Source: CAZCDS01 sp964497585
Lineage (GTDB): Bacteria > Desulfobacterota > Desulfomonilia > Desulfomonilales > Desulfomonilaceae
Assembly: GCA_964497585.1 (NCBI GenBank)
Contig: CAZCDS010000103.1
Coordinates: 1-14,038 of the forward strand
Length of the DNA: 14,038 nucleotides
Reading direction: 5' to 3'
Shown here: one piece after another, positions 6,430 through 14,005 of the stretch
Layout of the letters: each line of letters starts with the position of its first letter
How positions within the stretch are numbered: position 1 is the stretch's first letter
The notes under the pieces: generated by a model
Database searches by the model: none
What the model was told of the DNA's origin: nothing
What the model saw: the letters and a program-made list of their open reading frames with translations, nothing else
Program-made: the position numbers and the translations under genes

Positions 6430-7691
6430 GGTCCGTTTTCAGGACTGCTTTACAGCGCCGAGTCTCAGGCACTTCGTGGTCCTGATGACCGGCTGGGTCC
6501 TGACCGTGGGTACGCACACGATCAGACAGGTGATTTTGACGGCTGAGGCCCATGAATCGGAGCACTTCGCAAGCCTGCACGGTTTCCTCTCCAGGGCTCG
6601 TTGGGAGCCGGATCGAGTGGCTGCCCAGATCTTCCTTGTTATGGTTGAGACTCTGTTATCCAGTGTGAGCGAGCTCATCCTCGTCATCGATGACACTCTC
6701 AACAGCCACGTGGGACCTAAGATCTGTGGCGCAGGCTTTCAACACGACGGCTCCGCTGGCAAGGGCGGCAAGAAGATCGGGTACGGCGTCTGTTTTGTCG
6801 TCATTGGTCTGGCGGTTCGTTTGTCGGGGATATCCGACAGAGTCTTCTGCTTGCCCTATACCGCACTTCTATGGTGGCCGAAGAGTCCAAGGATAAAGCC
6901 CCAGGGATTCCCGTACAAGACCAAGCCGGAGTTGGCATTGGAATTGATCAGCTTGACGCGGACTTGGGTTGGCCGTGACATAATTCTCCGGGTGGTGGTC
7001 GATGGAGGCTATTCAAACGGCACGCTGGTCAGGAATCGGCCGGCGAATGTCCACATCACGGGCAAGGTACGCAAGAATGCCGTGCTTTATGGCCCAGTTT
7101 GCCCGGACGACAGTTCCCCGAAAAGAGGACGGCCACGCAAGAAGGGAATCGAGCTGCCCAAGCCCTGTGACATGCTCAATGAGCACAGCACCGATTGGGA
7201 CGCCCTCTTCATCGAACTGTACGGCAAGGAGACAATCCTCTTGGTGAGGCAGTTCCCTGCCATCTGGTACCGCGTAGGTGGCAATGAAGTCTCTCGACTG
7301 TGCTCGTTCATGACCCAGACGGCGATTAGGCCGATACCGTCTTGTTCGATACCGATATCAGCGCTACCGACGAAGAGTCCATCAACAGGTTCTCCCAACG
7401 ATGGAGCATCGAAATAACGAACCGGGAGACCAAGCACCTTCTTGGAAGCGCCGACCCTCAATGCCGGTGCGAGAAGTCCATTTCCAGAACTCCGTTGATG
7501 GCCTACTGGAGCTACTGCTTGGTAGTCGTCTGGTTCGCCGATCAGTTCCAAAAGGGAAAGGACTTCCTCTTCCGAAGAGTGCCGTAGTATCCTAAAAAGA
7601 ATATCTCCTTTCGGACATGCTCGCAGCGGCTCGGCGCAGTCGTCTCTCCCATGGATTTCAGGTCGAACGGGGGACGGGCAGAAGAAACTGA
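6389..7691 (+). pseudogene. IS701/IS4-like DDE transposase, multiply disrupted
   Basis: The first frame (start about TTG 6389, uncertain) runs 6389 to about 7290 and carries ELILVIDDTLNSHVGPK (first Asp about 101-102), GAGFQHDGSA, a WWPKSP stretch and VVVDGGYSNG (second Asp about 205). Coding then shifts by one base near 7285-7297 into TVLVHDPDGD. It hits TAG at 7327-7329 and continues in frame as ADTVLFDTDISATDEE and QRWSIEITNRETKHLLG, with the third acidic residue in this segment, then SADPQCR. A second TAG at 7585-7587 sits where W would fit (RVP*YPKKN). After another one-base shift near 7611 the tail reads SDMLAAARRSRLSHGF and ends at TGA 7689-7691. Two frameshifts and two nonsense codons make it dead. 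Terminal inverted repeats were not found. The third-Asp/Glu context and DPQ motif fit IS701-type transposases. Confidence 0.8.
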
Positions 7692-7911
7692 AATTTACCT
7701 GCGCGCGCTCAACGCGCCGATCTGACCAACAAGAAAGGGCAAAACTATAGATAAATAGGACTTGTAGTTATTATCACAGGTCGTGACACGACTTGGGGTG
7801 TCGCCCATCCGAAGTCTGATTCTGGTTGGGACCCCGAGTCGCAGAGTCGGTTGTCCTATGCTGAATGGCAAAGTTCATGAACGCCGTAGGGAGTCGTCTT
7901 CTCAACCTGAA

Positions 7912-8025
7912 GGCAGATTTGTCGGAATCAGGAACAACGGCATCCCATTCTCAGCCGCCCCTTATTGAGAGAGAGCGGGCCTTTCTGATGTGCTGGACGG
8001 GAAGATGATTCTTGGAGGACTCAAC
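7912..8025 (+). repeat. Degenerate direct repeat, copy A
   Basis: The core 7912-7978 matches 10131-10196 at roughly three quarters of positions. It begins GGCAGATTT, includes GGCATCCCAT, and ends with a perfect 15-base block ATTGAGAGAGAGCGG. Weaker similarity extends to a shared GATTCTT about 30 bases further on in both copies. The two copies lie in the same orientation on either side of barrel gene B. In-frame translations also resemble each other (GRFVGIRNNGIP and GRFLRFGDKGIP), so this may be a relic of duplicated coding sequence. Confidence 0.6.
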
Positions 8026-8450
8026 AGAGCCTTGTGATGCCTAGACCGCTTGATCAGCCGACGTGTTCCGATAGCAGACGGGACCAAAGTCTTTTCTACC
8101 CAAGGAGGTGGCTTGTCCATGTTGCATCTGAGCTCCTCCTGGCCCTTCACTATCGGGCCATGTTTGGGTGAAGGCACACGCTCAAGATTGGGTTTGACCG
8201 GGGAGCCGAGGGAGTGGTATGCTCGAATCCAGGAAAATGTGTCACTGGGCTGGCAACAAGGTGGGAATTCGGGGCGCCGGATCATTTTCGGAAGGGCGGG
8301 AACGCCGATTTGGGGATCGAAATCCCACGGAAAGCTGGTTCATGAGTCAAAACAACCCGTGTTCGAGAGATCGCTGAATAATTCCGGTAGTATTGATTTT
8401 GGGCTGATCGGCCGGCAATTGAGCCGAGCGGGAAGCTCTGCACTGCGTTC

Positions 8451-8458
8451 AAGGAGGG
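8451..8458 (+). promoter_or_regulatory. Shine-Dalgarno of barrel gene B
   Basis: AAGGAGGG sits 7 bases ahead of ATG 8466, fixing the start of the gene. Confidence 0.7.
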
Positions 8459-8465
8459 TAATCAA

Positions 8466-9461
8466 ATGAAACGGGTTTCTGTTCTGGGTTTTTTCTTCCT
8501 TCTTGTTTCCTCGCCCGCTTTCGCTCAGGGCTGGTTGGGCTCGCTTGGAATCAATCCCGTGGATGACCTGTCATTTTCAGCAGGATACGTGGACCATCGC
8601 AATGGGGCAGTTGCAGGTTTCGGCCACCAGGAGGACAGCCTTCGTTCGTCAACCGGTCACTTCGAGTATTTCGGCTCGCGTGTCTCATTCCCCATACGGG
8701 GGGTCAAGCTCAGTCTTTCCGGTCAAAAGGCTGTGAGCCCGAATACTGCTCTGGTGCTCTCTGCATCGTATCTTATCCCTTCGCTCGTTGAGGCGGTCGA
8801 TACCTATGATTGGCTGACAAAAAGGCAGGGGTACCACCACCAGGCACGGGCGTGGAGAGCAGACCTCCAGTGGTGGGATGTGGACGGCATGGGAGTTTTC
8901 AGGCCCTATGAGGCTTTGTCCGTACTTGGCGGCTTTCGCTACGACTCTTTTCAGACCTGTTTCAGGGATCCTAGCGGCATGGCGAATATTTTTGGGAGGC
9001 CCAGAGGATATCCCACGGATGAATCCGACCTCACAATCAACTGCTATGTGCCGTATGCGGGGGTCCAGGTGAACATGGGAGGTCCTTATGGGCATTTGAC
9101 GGTGAGAGCCATCGGGACTCCCTGGCTTCCTGGAGAGGTGATTTACAAGAATACCGTGAACGCCGAGAGAACGCGACGAGGCGGCGTCTGGTTCAATCGG
9201 TTCAGCATGGCGGGTCCTTTCAGATCGGCCTACTTCCTGGAACTCTTCGCGGAATACGGATTGGACATATCCGAATATAGGGTCGCGCTTTTCGGGGAGT
9301 ACGGCTTGACCCACGCGATGGCTTCCCTGGATAAGGAGCGGGCAGTACAAGCCACCGCCGGGGCCGCCTTCGTCGATAGTGAGCCATTTGCATTTTCCTT
9401 CAATCGGAACGTGTGGATTGTAGGAGGGAAAATTTCCATCCAATTAGCCGGTCTTCTGTAA
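8466..9461 (+). CDS. Outer-membrane beta-barrel-like protein B
   Basis: A predicted exported protein of 331 aa. The start ATG follows AAGGAGGG by 7 bases. The signal peptide is classical: MKRVSVLGFFFLLVSSPAFA, with cleavage before QGW at residue 21. The mature chain alternates short amphipathic strands with G/N/D-rich turns and many aromatic residues, suggesting a barrel. It is a paralogue of protein A, sharing conserved WWxVxGxGxF, GFRxDxFxxxFxxP, a PY(F/A)G strand, S(A/S)xFLExFxEYxLx and a final FSFxRxxWxVG strand. The C-terminus ends LAGLL without the terminal aromatic residue common in BAM-assembled barrels. It is not recognised as a named porin or transport family. It stands alone in its orientation, flanked by the two copies of the degenerate repeat, with a MITE-like element 58 bases downstream. 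Confidence 0.8.
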   Translation: MKRVSVLGFFFLLVSSPAFAQGWLGSLGINPVDDLSFSAGYVDHRNGAVAGFGHQEDSLRSSTGHFEYFGSRVSFPIRGVKLSLSGQKAVSPNTALVLSASYLIPSLVEAVDTYDWLTKRQGYHHQARAWRADLQWWDVDGMGVFRPYEALSVLGGFRYDSFQTCFRDPSGMANIFGRPRGYPTDESDLTINCYVPYAGVQVNMGGPYGHLTVRAIGTPWLPGEVIYKNTVNAERTRRGGVWFNRFSMAGPFRSAYFLELFAEYGLDISEYRVALFGEYGLTHAMASLDKERAVQATAGAAFVDSEPFAFSFNRNVWIVGGKISIQLAGLL

Positions 9462-9519
9462 AGACGATTGCCCTCTTAAAGGACCGAGACATTCCGAGCG
9501 CGTACCAGCTCTGGCCATC

Positions 9520-9711
9520 CTAGGAGGCTGTCGCATAACCGTGAAAGCATACTGAATCGTGGCACGATATTCCTTTTTCGGCCGATTCCGTCCCGAACGC
9601 CCACACGTAACCGCGCGATATCGAGGGGTCTGGTTTTCCGACGTCCGCCGAAAATGCCACCAGACCAACTCACGCGTAGCACAAGTATGCCGTTGCGCGA
9701 CAGCCTCCTAG
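9520..9711. mobile_element. MITE-like element, 192 bp, with long terminal inverted repeats
   Basis: The left end reads CTAGGAGGCTGTCGCATAAC and the right end, reverse-complemented, reads CTAGGAGGCTGTCGCGCAAC; similarity continues to a shared GCATACT. CTAG at both outer edges (9520-9523 and 9708-9711) can be the target-site duplication, matching the YTAR-type target of some IS5-group elements. The interior has a further inverted repeat (TCTGGT...ACCAGA, 9628-9664) and no transposase. It is best explained as a non-autonomous derivative mobilised in trans by a full-length IS elsewhere in the genome. Element boundaries are seen directly; the IS5-group link is inference. Confidence 0.75.
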
Positions 9712-10130
9712 CAATCCCTCTCCGAAATTCCAGTGGTTTTCTGATGCGAATCCTCCTCCATCCTCCAGGTGTACACATGCCGCGCGTGCGGCAAGTTGGT
9801 TGGCCACTTGAAAACCGGTTCCCTGGAAGGAAGGAAACCGCTTCTCACTCCGAGCCCGAACGGACAGCTTCCGTCGCCTGGGACGCCGGTCATATTCCGA
9901 AATTTGGCGGACTGTCCATCCTCAGGGGTAGGTGGATATGCCCGGATCGATCTCCACGCGACCACGTGACTGTCTGGCATCCGGTTCCGATTACGGCGTC
10001 CCACCGCGCGCAGTTAATGTTCGATCAAAACCGCAAGGTTGCGGCATGGTCTGATTGTGACCTGAATACTCGGGAGCCGTCTATTGAACTAGGTTTAGAG
10101 CATGGCCGCAAGGTTTTCTCTCGAACTGAC

Positions 10131-10245
10131 GGCAGATTTCTCAGATTCGGGGACAAGGGCATCCCATCCTCGGTCACTTTGATTGAGAGAGAGCGGACAA
10201 TTTCAATCCCTTGTGAGCAGTAAGAAGATTCTTCAAGGAATCAAG
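10131..10245 (+). repeat. Degenerate direct repeat, copy B
   Basis: Partner of the copy at 7912-8025, same strand and about 2.2 kb away. The core 10131-10196 carries GGCAGATTT, GGCATCCCAT and the identical block ATTGAGAGAGAGCGG. GATTCTT follows at nearly the same distance. The copy continues into an inverted pair CTTCAA...TTGAAG (about 10231-10257) that copy A lacks. Confidence 0.6.
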
Positions 10246-10407
10246 CTTCTTTGAAGGACTGCTGCCGAGCGACGGGCCGACTTCATCCCATTGCCGCGCA
10301 GCCGAGAGGGGAGGCACGGATTAATCAACGCTCAGGTCGGTTGAGGCGTTTCCCTTGATACGACATTACCTCGCTGTGTTCGGTTTACGAGCACGGTGGA
10401 ACACTGG

Positions 10408-10437
10408 TTGACGGAAAGAGGGAGAGTGAGGTACACT
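10408..10437 (+). promoter_or_regulatory. Candidate sigma70 promoter upstream of the MBL-fold gene
   Basis: TTGACG at 10408-10413, an 18-base spacer, then TACACT at 10432-10437. It would give a leader of about 255 bases before ATG 10699. Consensus match only. Confidence 0.3.
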
Positions 10438-10698
10438 CAGAAATAGGAATAATCGGTACTTCTTTTCCAACAACATGCCGGTCCTGCCTGACTCAGGTCG
10501 TATAGACTCCATTGGTTGCCCGTTTCGGGGTCAGCGGAAGCTTCCTTCGGCCCCTCCACGGGGTAAAGAGGCTCAAAATGCCAACACCGCGGCATAATTC
10601 CATCTGACGCGGTCTGCTTTGCTCACCGCATTTGCAACGGTGTACTCAATGCGTAATCGGTCGCGTTGAATGGACCTAGTTAAGCTTCGGAGGTCTCA

Positions 10699-11652
10699 AT
10701 GGAGATTCAGAACTTACAGGTTGTTGATTCGGTGGAGATTGTCATACTCGTTGACAACTATGTGGATCTGCTGTTAGCCGGTTCCGAGCAGGTTCAAAGA
10801 CCGCTGTTGGCTAAGGATGGCTTGATAGCCACGGAGACCCTCATTGCCGAACACGGCCTGGCTTTACTGATAACGGTGCACGTCAGTGGTGAGGAACATT
10901 CTGTTCTCTTGGACACGGGATACAACCGCGATACCGTACGACACAATATGAGAATTTTAGGACTGAAGCTCGATACTCTTGATGCGGTAGTGCTCAGCCA
11001 CGGTCACATGGATCACACGGGAGGGCTTGACGCAGTCCTGGACAACGTGCCTGCTCATACCAAAGTGATTGTGCACCCCATTGCCTTTTCGCAACGGCAT
11101 TTCACGCTGCCTACCGGCAGTAAGGTGAAATTCCCTCCTATGCCGGAAGTTGAGCACCTCCAACGCTTCGGCGTCGATCTGGTGAAGAGCGCCGGTCCTC
11201 TGAAATTGGCTAATGACACGGTCCTCGTTACAGGACAGATCCCGAGGGTAACGAGTTTTGAAACCGGTCTTCCTGGTGCGCTTATGGAAGTGGAAGGAGA
11301 ACTCGTGACGGATTCCGTCGAGGACGATCAGTCTCTGGTGATCAATCTTGGAGAAAAGGGCCTTGTAGTGATCTCAGGATGCGCACATTCGGGGATAATA
11401 AACTCTGTGCTCTACGCTCAGAAACTCACAGGGGTATCGCGCGTCAACTCAGTGATCGGTGGTTTCCACCTTACCGGACCGGTGATGGCTCCGATGATTG
11501 AGCCCACCATTCGGGAGATGAAGAACCTGGCGCCGGAACTCATTGTGCCGATGCACTGCACCGGACCGGAGGCAGTGCAGCGTTTTGCCCAGGAGTTCCC
11601 GGACTCGTTTGTGCGCAGCAGCGTGGGAACGAGAATCGTACTAGCAAAATAA
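10699..11652 (+). CDS. MBL-fold metallohydrolase, COG1237-like (dihydropterin-methyl-aminobenzene-phosphate-synthase-like)
   Basis: An intact 317-aa cytoplasmic metallo-beta-lactamase-fold protein. ATG 10699 follows GGAGG at 10689-10693 by five bases. Metal-site motifs in order are LLDTG at 70-74, HGHMDHTGG at 101-109 (the HxHxDH signature), GCAHSG at 228-232 with its His, GGFHL at 254-258 with its His, and VPMHCTG at 283-289 near the end. The TGQIPR stretch at 178-183 and the GCAH...GGFH...MHCTG pattern are typical of the COG1237 group. This group is often annotated as 7,8-dihydropterin-6-methyl-4-(beta-D-ribofuranosyl)aminobenzene-5'-phosphate synthase after an archaeal member. In bacteria the substrate is generally unproven, so I claim the fold and metal site, not the reaction. 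The next gene, a GNAT stub, begins 30 bases after the stop and may have formed an operon with it. Confidence 0.9.
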   Translation: MEIQNLQVVDSVEIVILVDNYVDLLLAGSEQVQRPLLAKDGLIATETLIAEHGLALLITVHVSGEEHSVLLDTGYNRDTVRHNMRILGLKLDTLDAVVLSHGHMDHTGGLDAVLDNVPAHTKVIVHPIAFSQRHFTLPTGSKVKFPPMPEVEHLQRFGVDLVKSAGPLKLANDTVLVTGQIPRVTSFETGLPGALMEVEGELVTDSVEDDQSLVINLGEKGLVVISGCAHSGIINSVLYAQKLTGVSRVNSVIGGFHLTGPVMAPMIEPTIREMKNLAPELIVPMHCTGPEAVQRFAQEFPDSFVRSSVGTRIVLAK

Positions 11653-11682
11653 ACAAAACCTATTGAGGCTGGAGCCGCATTC

Positions 11683-11853
11683 ATGGTGCTTGAAATCCGA
11701 CCGGCGGCCCCTGGTGACGCGGCTTTTCTGTCATGGGTCATATTCTCGGCAGGATGGGCACATGTCAAGAGAGGCATAGGGGAGGTCATCATAGAGAGGC
11801 CGGAGCGTGACTGCGCAGAGTTTCTGGAACGCCTAGTCGTCACTCGAACCTGA
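11683..11853 (+). pseudogene. Truncated GNAT-family N-acetyltransferase (N-terminal 56 aa)
   Basis: ATG at 11683 follows GGAG (11671-11674) by eight bases. The product begins VLEIRPAAPGDAAFLSWVIF and continues to FLERLVVTRT before TGA at 11851-11853. IRPA.PxDAxFL is the usual first strand and helix of GNAT acetyltransferases. The following HVKRGIGEVII and FLERL stretches match one GNAT subgroup as I remember it. A full enzyme would be about 150-200 aa. The acetyl-CoA binding (R/Q)xxGxG/A motif and the later strands are missing, and no other frame downstream continues the fold. The 3' part was therefore lost at a junction close to 11840-11855. The remnant is probably non-functional. It sits 30 bases after the MBL-fold gene, on the same strand. 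Confidence 0.6.
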
Positions 11854-12098
11854 CCTGCGCTCCAAAAAGTGGTCCAGGTACAGTGTGCCCGCCGTCAGCC
11901 AGTGAGGTCCGCCACTTGGAGGGGCAGAATTCTGAAGCCCGCGGTCTTGCGTCTCTTACGGTATCGATCTTTTCTGATTGCCCTCCATTCCTCCCCGGTT
12001 CTCGGGCGTGGTTTGGGGTTGGTTCGATTGTTTGACTTTTTGTTGCCTCGGGGCGGCTATTTACTACTGGGGGCCGCTCCCTTTGTCATAAATAATTT

Positions 12099-12107
12099 GG
12101 GGGGGGG
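12099..12107 (+). repeat. G9 homopolymer tract
   Basis: Nine consecutive G between AATAATTT and CGCACCC. Tracts of this length are prone to slippage and can act as phase-variation switches, but no credible gene is read across this one. Confidence 0.6.
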
Positions 12108-12232
12108 CGCACCCTGATGGCTATCAATCTCCGCCGGGAATCGACAGATTCCGCATGCAATGGCTCGAATCCGCTACGATCCCTGGCGCATTCACCCCCT
12201 TGGACTCTCTATCCAGAGTTCTTAATTTGAAT

Positions 12233-12668
12233 TTAAATGGTTACCGCTGGATTGGTCTCCTGGCTTAAGTCACCTGAGAGGGTGATTTGGTTCCCAGGTA
12301 CTGCTTGAAAAATCCAGATTTGCTCAAGTCTCGCCATCTGCCGCACCGCCCTTGCTCTCTTACATGGTGTGTGGGGGACAACCTCCTGACCATCCCTGAA
12401 TTTCCTAAACCTTGTAACTAGATAAACCAAGAGAACCGCTGATTCACGGCCCTTATCAAGAGTACGACCGAGACGTTTCATAAGGCTGAAGGCGGATTCC
12501 CGAGTTGCGCAAAGGAAGCCATCCTATCCTAAGCCCCATCAAATTCCACACCTTCCGTCCTTTTCCATCAGTCGAAACGTCAAAGTTTTCTGAGGTTGCA
12601 ATGAGACAAATGGTCTCAAGCTCGAAGTCAGACCCCATTGAGTCCAGTTCGTCGTGTAGTCGGGCCAT
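12233..12668 (-). pseudogene. Possible small gene of unknown function in two overlapping frames
   Basis: The upstream frame (12668-12456) begins MARLHDELDSMGSDFELETI and continues NFDVSTDGKGRKVWNLMG. Its composition is protein-like and its codon pattern reasonable. It ends IRLQPYETSRSYS. The second frame (12481-12233), shifted by one base, begins MKRLGRTLDKGRESAVLLVY and ends TNPAVTI. The overlap of 26 bases and continued protein-like character suggest either two tiny genes or one gene of about 140 aa with a frameshift near 12470. No Shine-Dalgarno site precedes the first ATG. No family is recognised, and both may be chance frames. Confidence 0.25.
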
Positions 12669-12843
12669 AATTGCTCAGTTTTACACCACATTGACATGTC
12701 GGATCGAAAGTGCTAAAACGTAGCCGTCAATGGCAAACAGCCATCGGGGGTGGCAAAGGGTCACACAACCTCACAGCATCCGCGGCGGCACATCAGTCTC
12801 GTAAATCAATGAGCGGCTTGCCACTAGTTACGATGTCAAGCGA

Positions 12844-13941
12844 TTGCAGGCCGCACAACAAAGTCATTTACTGCAAATGACAGCAAGCGTGAAAATATGG
12901 TTCGAAACGTCCCCCGTCTCTGCGCTTAGAGACTTAGTGCTCAAGCGACCTTCACTTGGGCCAAACATTAAATGTCTCGACGGTGTTCGAGGTTTGGCGG
13001 TTCTAATTGTTATGGCTAGCCACACAGATGCCTTTCATTTGCGAGGGCAGGGAGGTGTTGGGGTTTGGCTCTTTTTCTGTTTGAGTGGGTTTCTGCTGAC
13101 CATACCTTTTGCCCGCACGCCAAGCATAGTTGGCGATGTCAGGTACTTGAAGAGCTATTTCATCCGCAGAATCAAGAGAATATGTCCCATGTACTACTTT
13201 CTTCTTACGGCAATGCTCCTTATTAACGGTCGAGAAGTTGCCTGGTACTTGAATCATGTTCTGCTGATTCAGGCGGATGGCATTTTTTGGTCAATTCCTC
13301 AGGAAATGCTGTTTTACCTGATTCTGCCCTTCGTAACAGCGATTATCTGGTTCGTTCTACGAGGCAGTGCTATTGCGGCTATTGCAGTACTAGCAATATT
13401 AGCGGCATTGGCAAATTGTTTTTTCGATGACTCATGCTTCCATCTCCGCGGCAATAGCAGGGAGTTGCCCTTCTACATAGGGATCTTCTTTACAGGAATG
13501 GTGGTGTGCTATTTTTACCATTGCACAGAAGAATGGCCTCTTCTGAGAAAGTCCTATGCAAAATACGTTCTGGAGGTGATGGGGATATGTGTGCTGTTAT
13601 TTCTTGTGGTCTCGGCCAAGTACTTCTGGAACAGTGCGGTAACGCTTGGCTGGCATTATAGCGGAACATTTGCTGCCATGTGCGGATTCCTGATTTTTGC
13701 AACACTTCACAGTGAAGGTTTATTGTTGGGACGGATTATGTCATCGTACATCCTGAGGGCAATAGGCATAGTTAGCTTTAGTATGTACTTGATCCACGAC
13801 AAGGTTATTTCGTTTCTTAAGATGAATGGATTTGACTGGGGGGTCGTCCTCTTTGTAGCATCCTTGGCAATCACCTATGGCTTATCAGCAGTGAGCTACG
13901 GATTGATCGAGAGGCCTTTTCTGCAGATCGAGAAAAGATGA
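12844..13941 (+). CDS. Acyltransferase-3 family integral membrane O-acyltransferase
   Basis: An integral inner-membrane protein of about 365 aa (or 354 aa from ATG 12877) with about ten hydrophobic segments. The family signatures are present in order: CLDGVRGLAVLIVMASH at 44-60, with the conserved catalytic-type His at 60; GVGVWLFFCLSGFLL at 71-85; YFIRRIKRICPMYYF at 105-119; WSIPQEMLFYLILP at 149-162; SMYLIHDKV at 313-321; and ERPFL near the end. Members of this family (OafA/NodX/YrhL type) transfer acyl groups to sugars of LPS O-antigen, exopolysaccharide or Nod factors. The actual substrate cannot be told here. Neither TTG 12844 nor ATG 12877 has a good Shine-Dalgarno site; ATG is preferred by codon type. 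The gene appears more A/T-rich than the barrel genes, which may indicate transfer. No polysaccharide biosynthesis neighbours are in the window. Confidence 0.9.
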   Translation: MQAAQQSHLLQMTASVKIWFETSPVSALRDLVLKRPSLGPNIKCLDGVRGLAVLIVMASHTDAFHLRGQGGVGVWLFFCLSGFLLTIPFARTPSIVGDVRYLKSYFIRRIKRICPMYYFLLTAMLLINGREVAWYLNHVLLIQADGIFWSIPQEMLFYLILPFVTAIIWFVLRGSAIAAIAVLAILAALANCFFDDSCFHLRGNSRELPFYIGIFFTGMVVCYFYHCTEEWPLLRKSYAKYVLEVMGICVLLFLVVSAKYFWNSAVTLGWHYSGTFAAMCGFLIFATLHSEGLLLGRIMSSYILRAIGIVSFSMYLIHDKVISFLKMNGFDWGVVLFVASLAITYGLSAVSYGLIERPFLQIEKR

Positions 13942-13951
13942 GCTGCTAGAG

Positions 13952-13969
13952 CGTCAGTTTTGACGGTTT
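13952..13969 (+). terminator. Weak terminator-like hairpin after the acyltransferase
   Basis: CGTCA-GTTT-TGACG followed by GTTTT, 11 bases after the stop codon. The stem is only five pairs and the T-run is short, so it is a candidate only. Confidence 0.3.
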
Positions 13970-13983
13970 TGGAGAAGAGACCG

Positions 13984-14005
13984 TTAGAGGTGGTTGCAAA
14001 ACCTC
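13984..14005 (+). mobile_element. Possible insertion-sequence end at window edge
   Basis: TTAG at 13984-13987 fits a YTAR target, and GAGGTGGTTGCAAAACC (13987-14003) resembles the terminal repeat of the MITE at 9520 (GAGGCTGTCGCATAACC) at about 12 of 17 positions. The segment also folds on itself (GAGGT...ACCTC). The rest of the element would lie beyond the window. Confidence 0.3.

Larger units (their letters stand above)
7692..8465. other. Gene-poor leader region upstream of barrel gene B
   Basis: No recognisable gene. It holds repeat copy A (7912-8025, listed separately). A 139-codon plus frame, 8050-8469, ends in TGA overlapping the ATG of the next gene by four bases (ATGA), as coupled genes do. 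Its product (for example WPFTIGPCLGEGTRSRLGLT) looks unlike a folded protein, has no Shine-Dalgarno site at its first ATG, and matches nothing I know. It is therefore not called as a gene. The 5' leader of gene B must start in this region. Confidence 0.4.
9712..10698. other. Long gene-poor region before the MBL-fold gene
   Basis: It contains repeat copy B (10131-10245), a hairpin TGCCGC-GCGT-GCGGCA (9778-9793), a hairpin CCGCAA-GG-TTGCGG (10031-10044) and a candidate promoter at 10408-10437. An open plus frame, 9654-10223, crosses the MITE boundary and so cannot be an old intact gene. Its last part (HGRKVF, then GRFLRFGDKGIP and LIERER) resembles the translation of repeat A and may be a relic. 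No riboswitch or RNA gene could be recognised. Confidence 0.45.
11854..12843. other. Gene-poor region with homopolymer tract
   Basis: Nearly 1 kb without a secure gene. It contains a run of nine G (12099-12107), a run of five G at 12069-12073 and an A/T-rich palindromic patch around AATTTGAATTTAAAT (12224-12238). Two short overlapping minus-strand frames are listed separately. A plus frame at 11869-12117 has an odd R- and L-rich product and no Shine-Dalgarno site, and is not called. This is probably the scar of past insertions and deletions, given the truncated GNAT gene at its left edge. Confidence 0.4.

Noticed and set aside
7087..7551. 154-codon minus-strand frame
   Set aside because: It is opposite the transposase relic, whose plus-strand motifs are clear.
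8685..9443. 252-codon minus-strand frame
   Set aside because: It lies entirely opposite barrel gene B, which has a signal peptide, a Shine-Dalgarno site and a paralogue.
9769..9969. Frame with CRACGK suggesting a zinc ribbon
   Set aside because: Only one CxxC is present, there is no second metal-binding pair, and the rest is proline/serine-rich without a pattern.
9654..10223. 189-codon plus-strand open frame
   Set aside because: It begins inside the MITE and crosses its right boundary, has no ribosome binding site and no protein-like character except the short part in repeat B.
10500..10600. Possible riboswitch in the leader of the MBL-fold gene
   Set aside because: Some GC-rich pairing exists, but no conserved core of a known riboswitch class could be identified.
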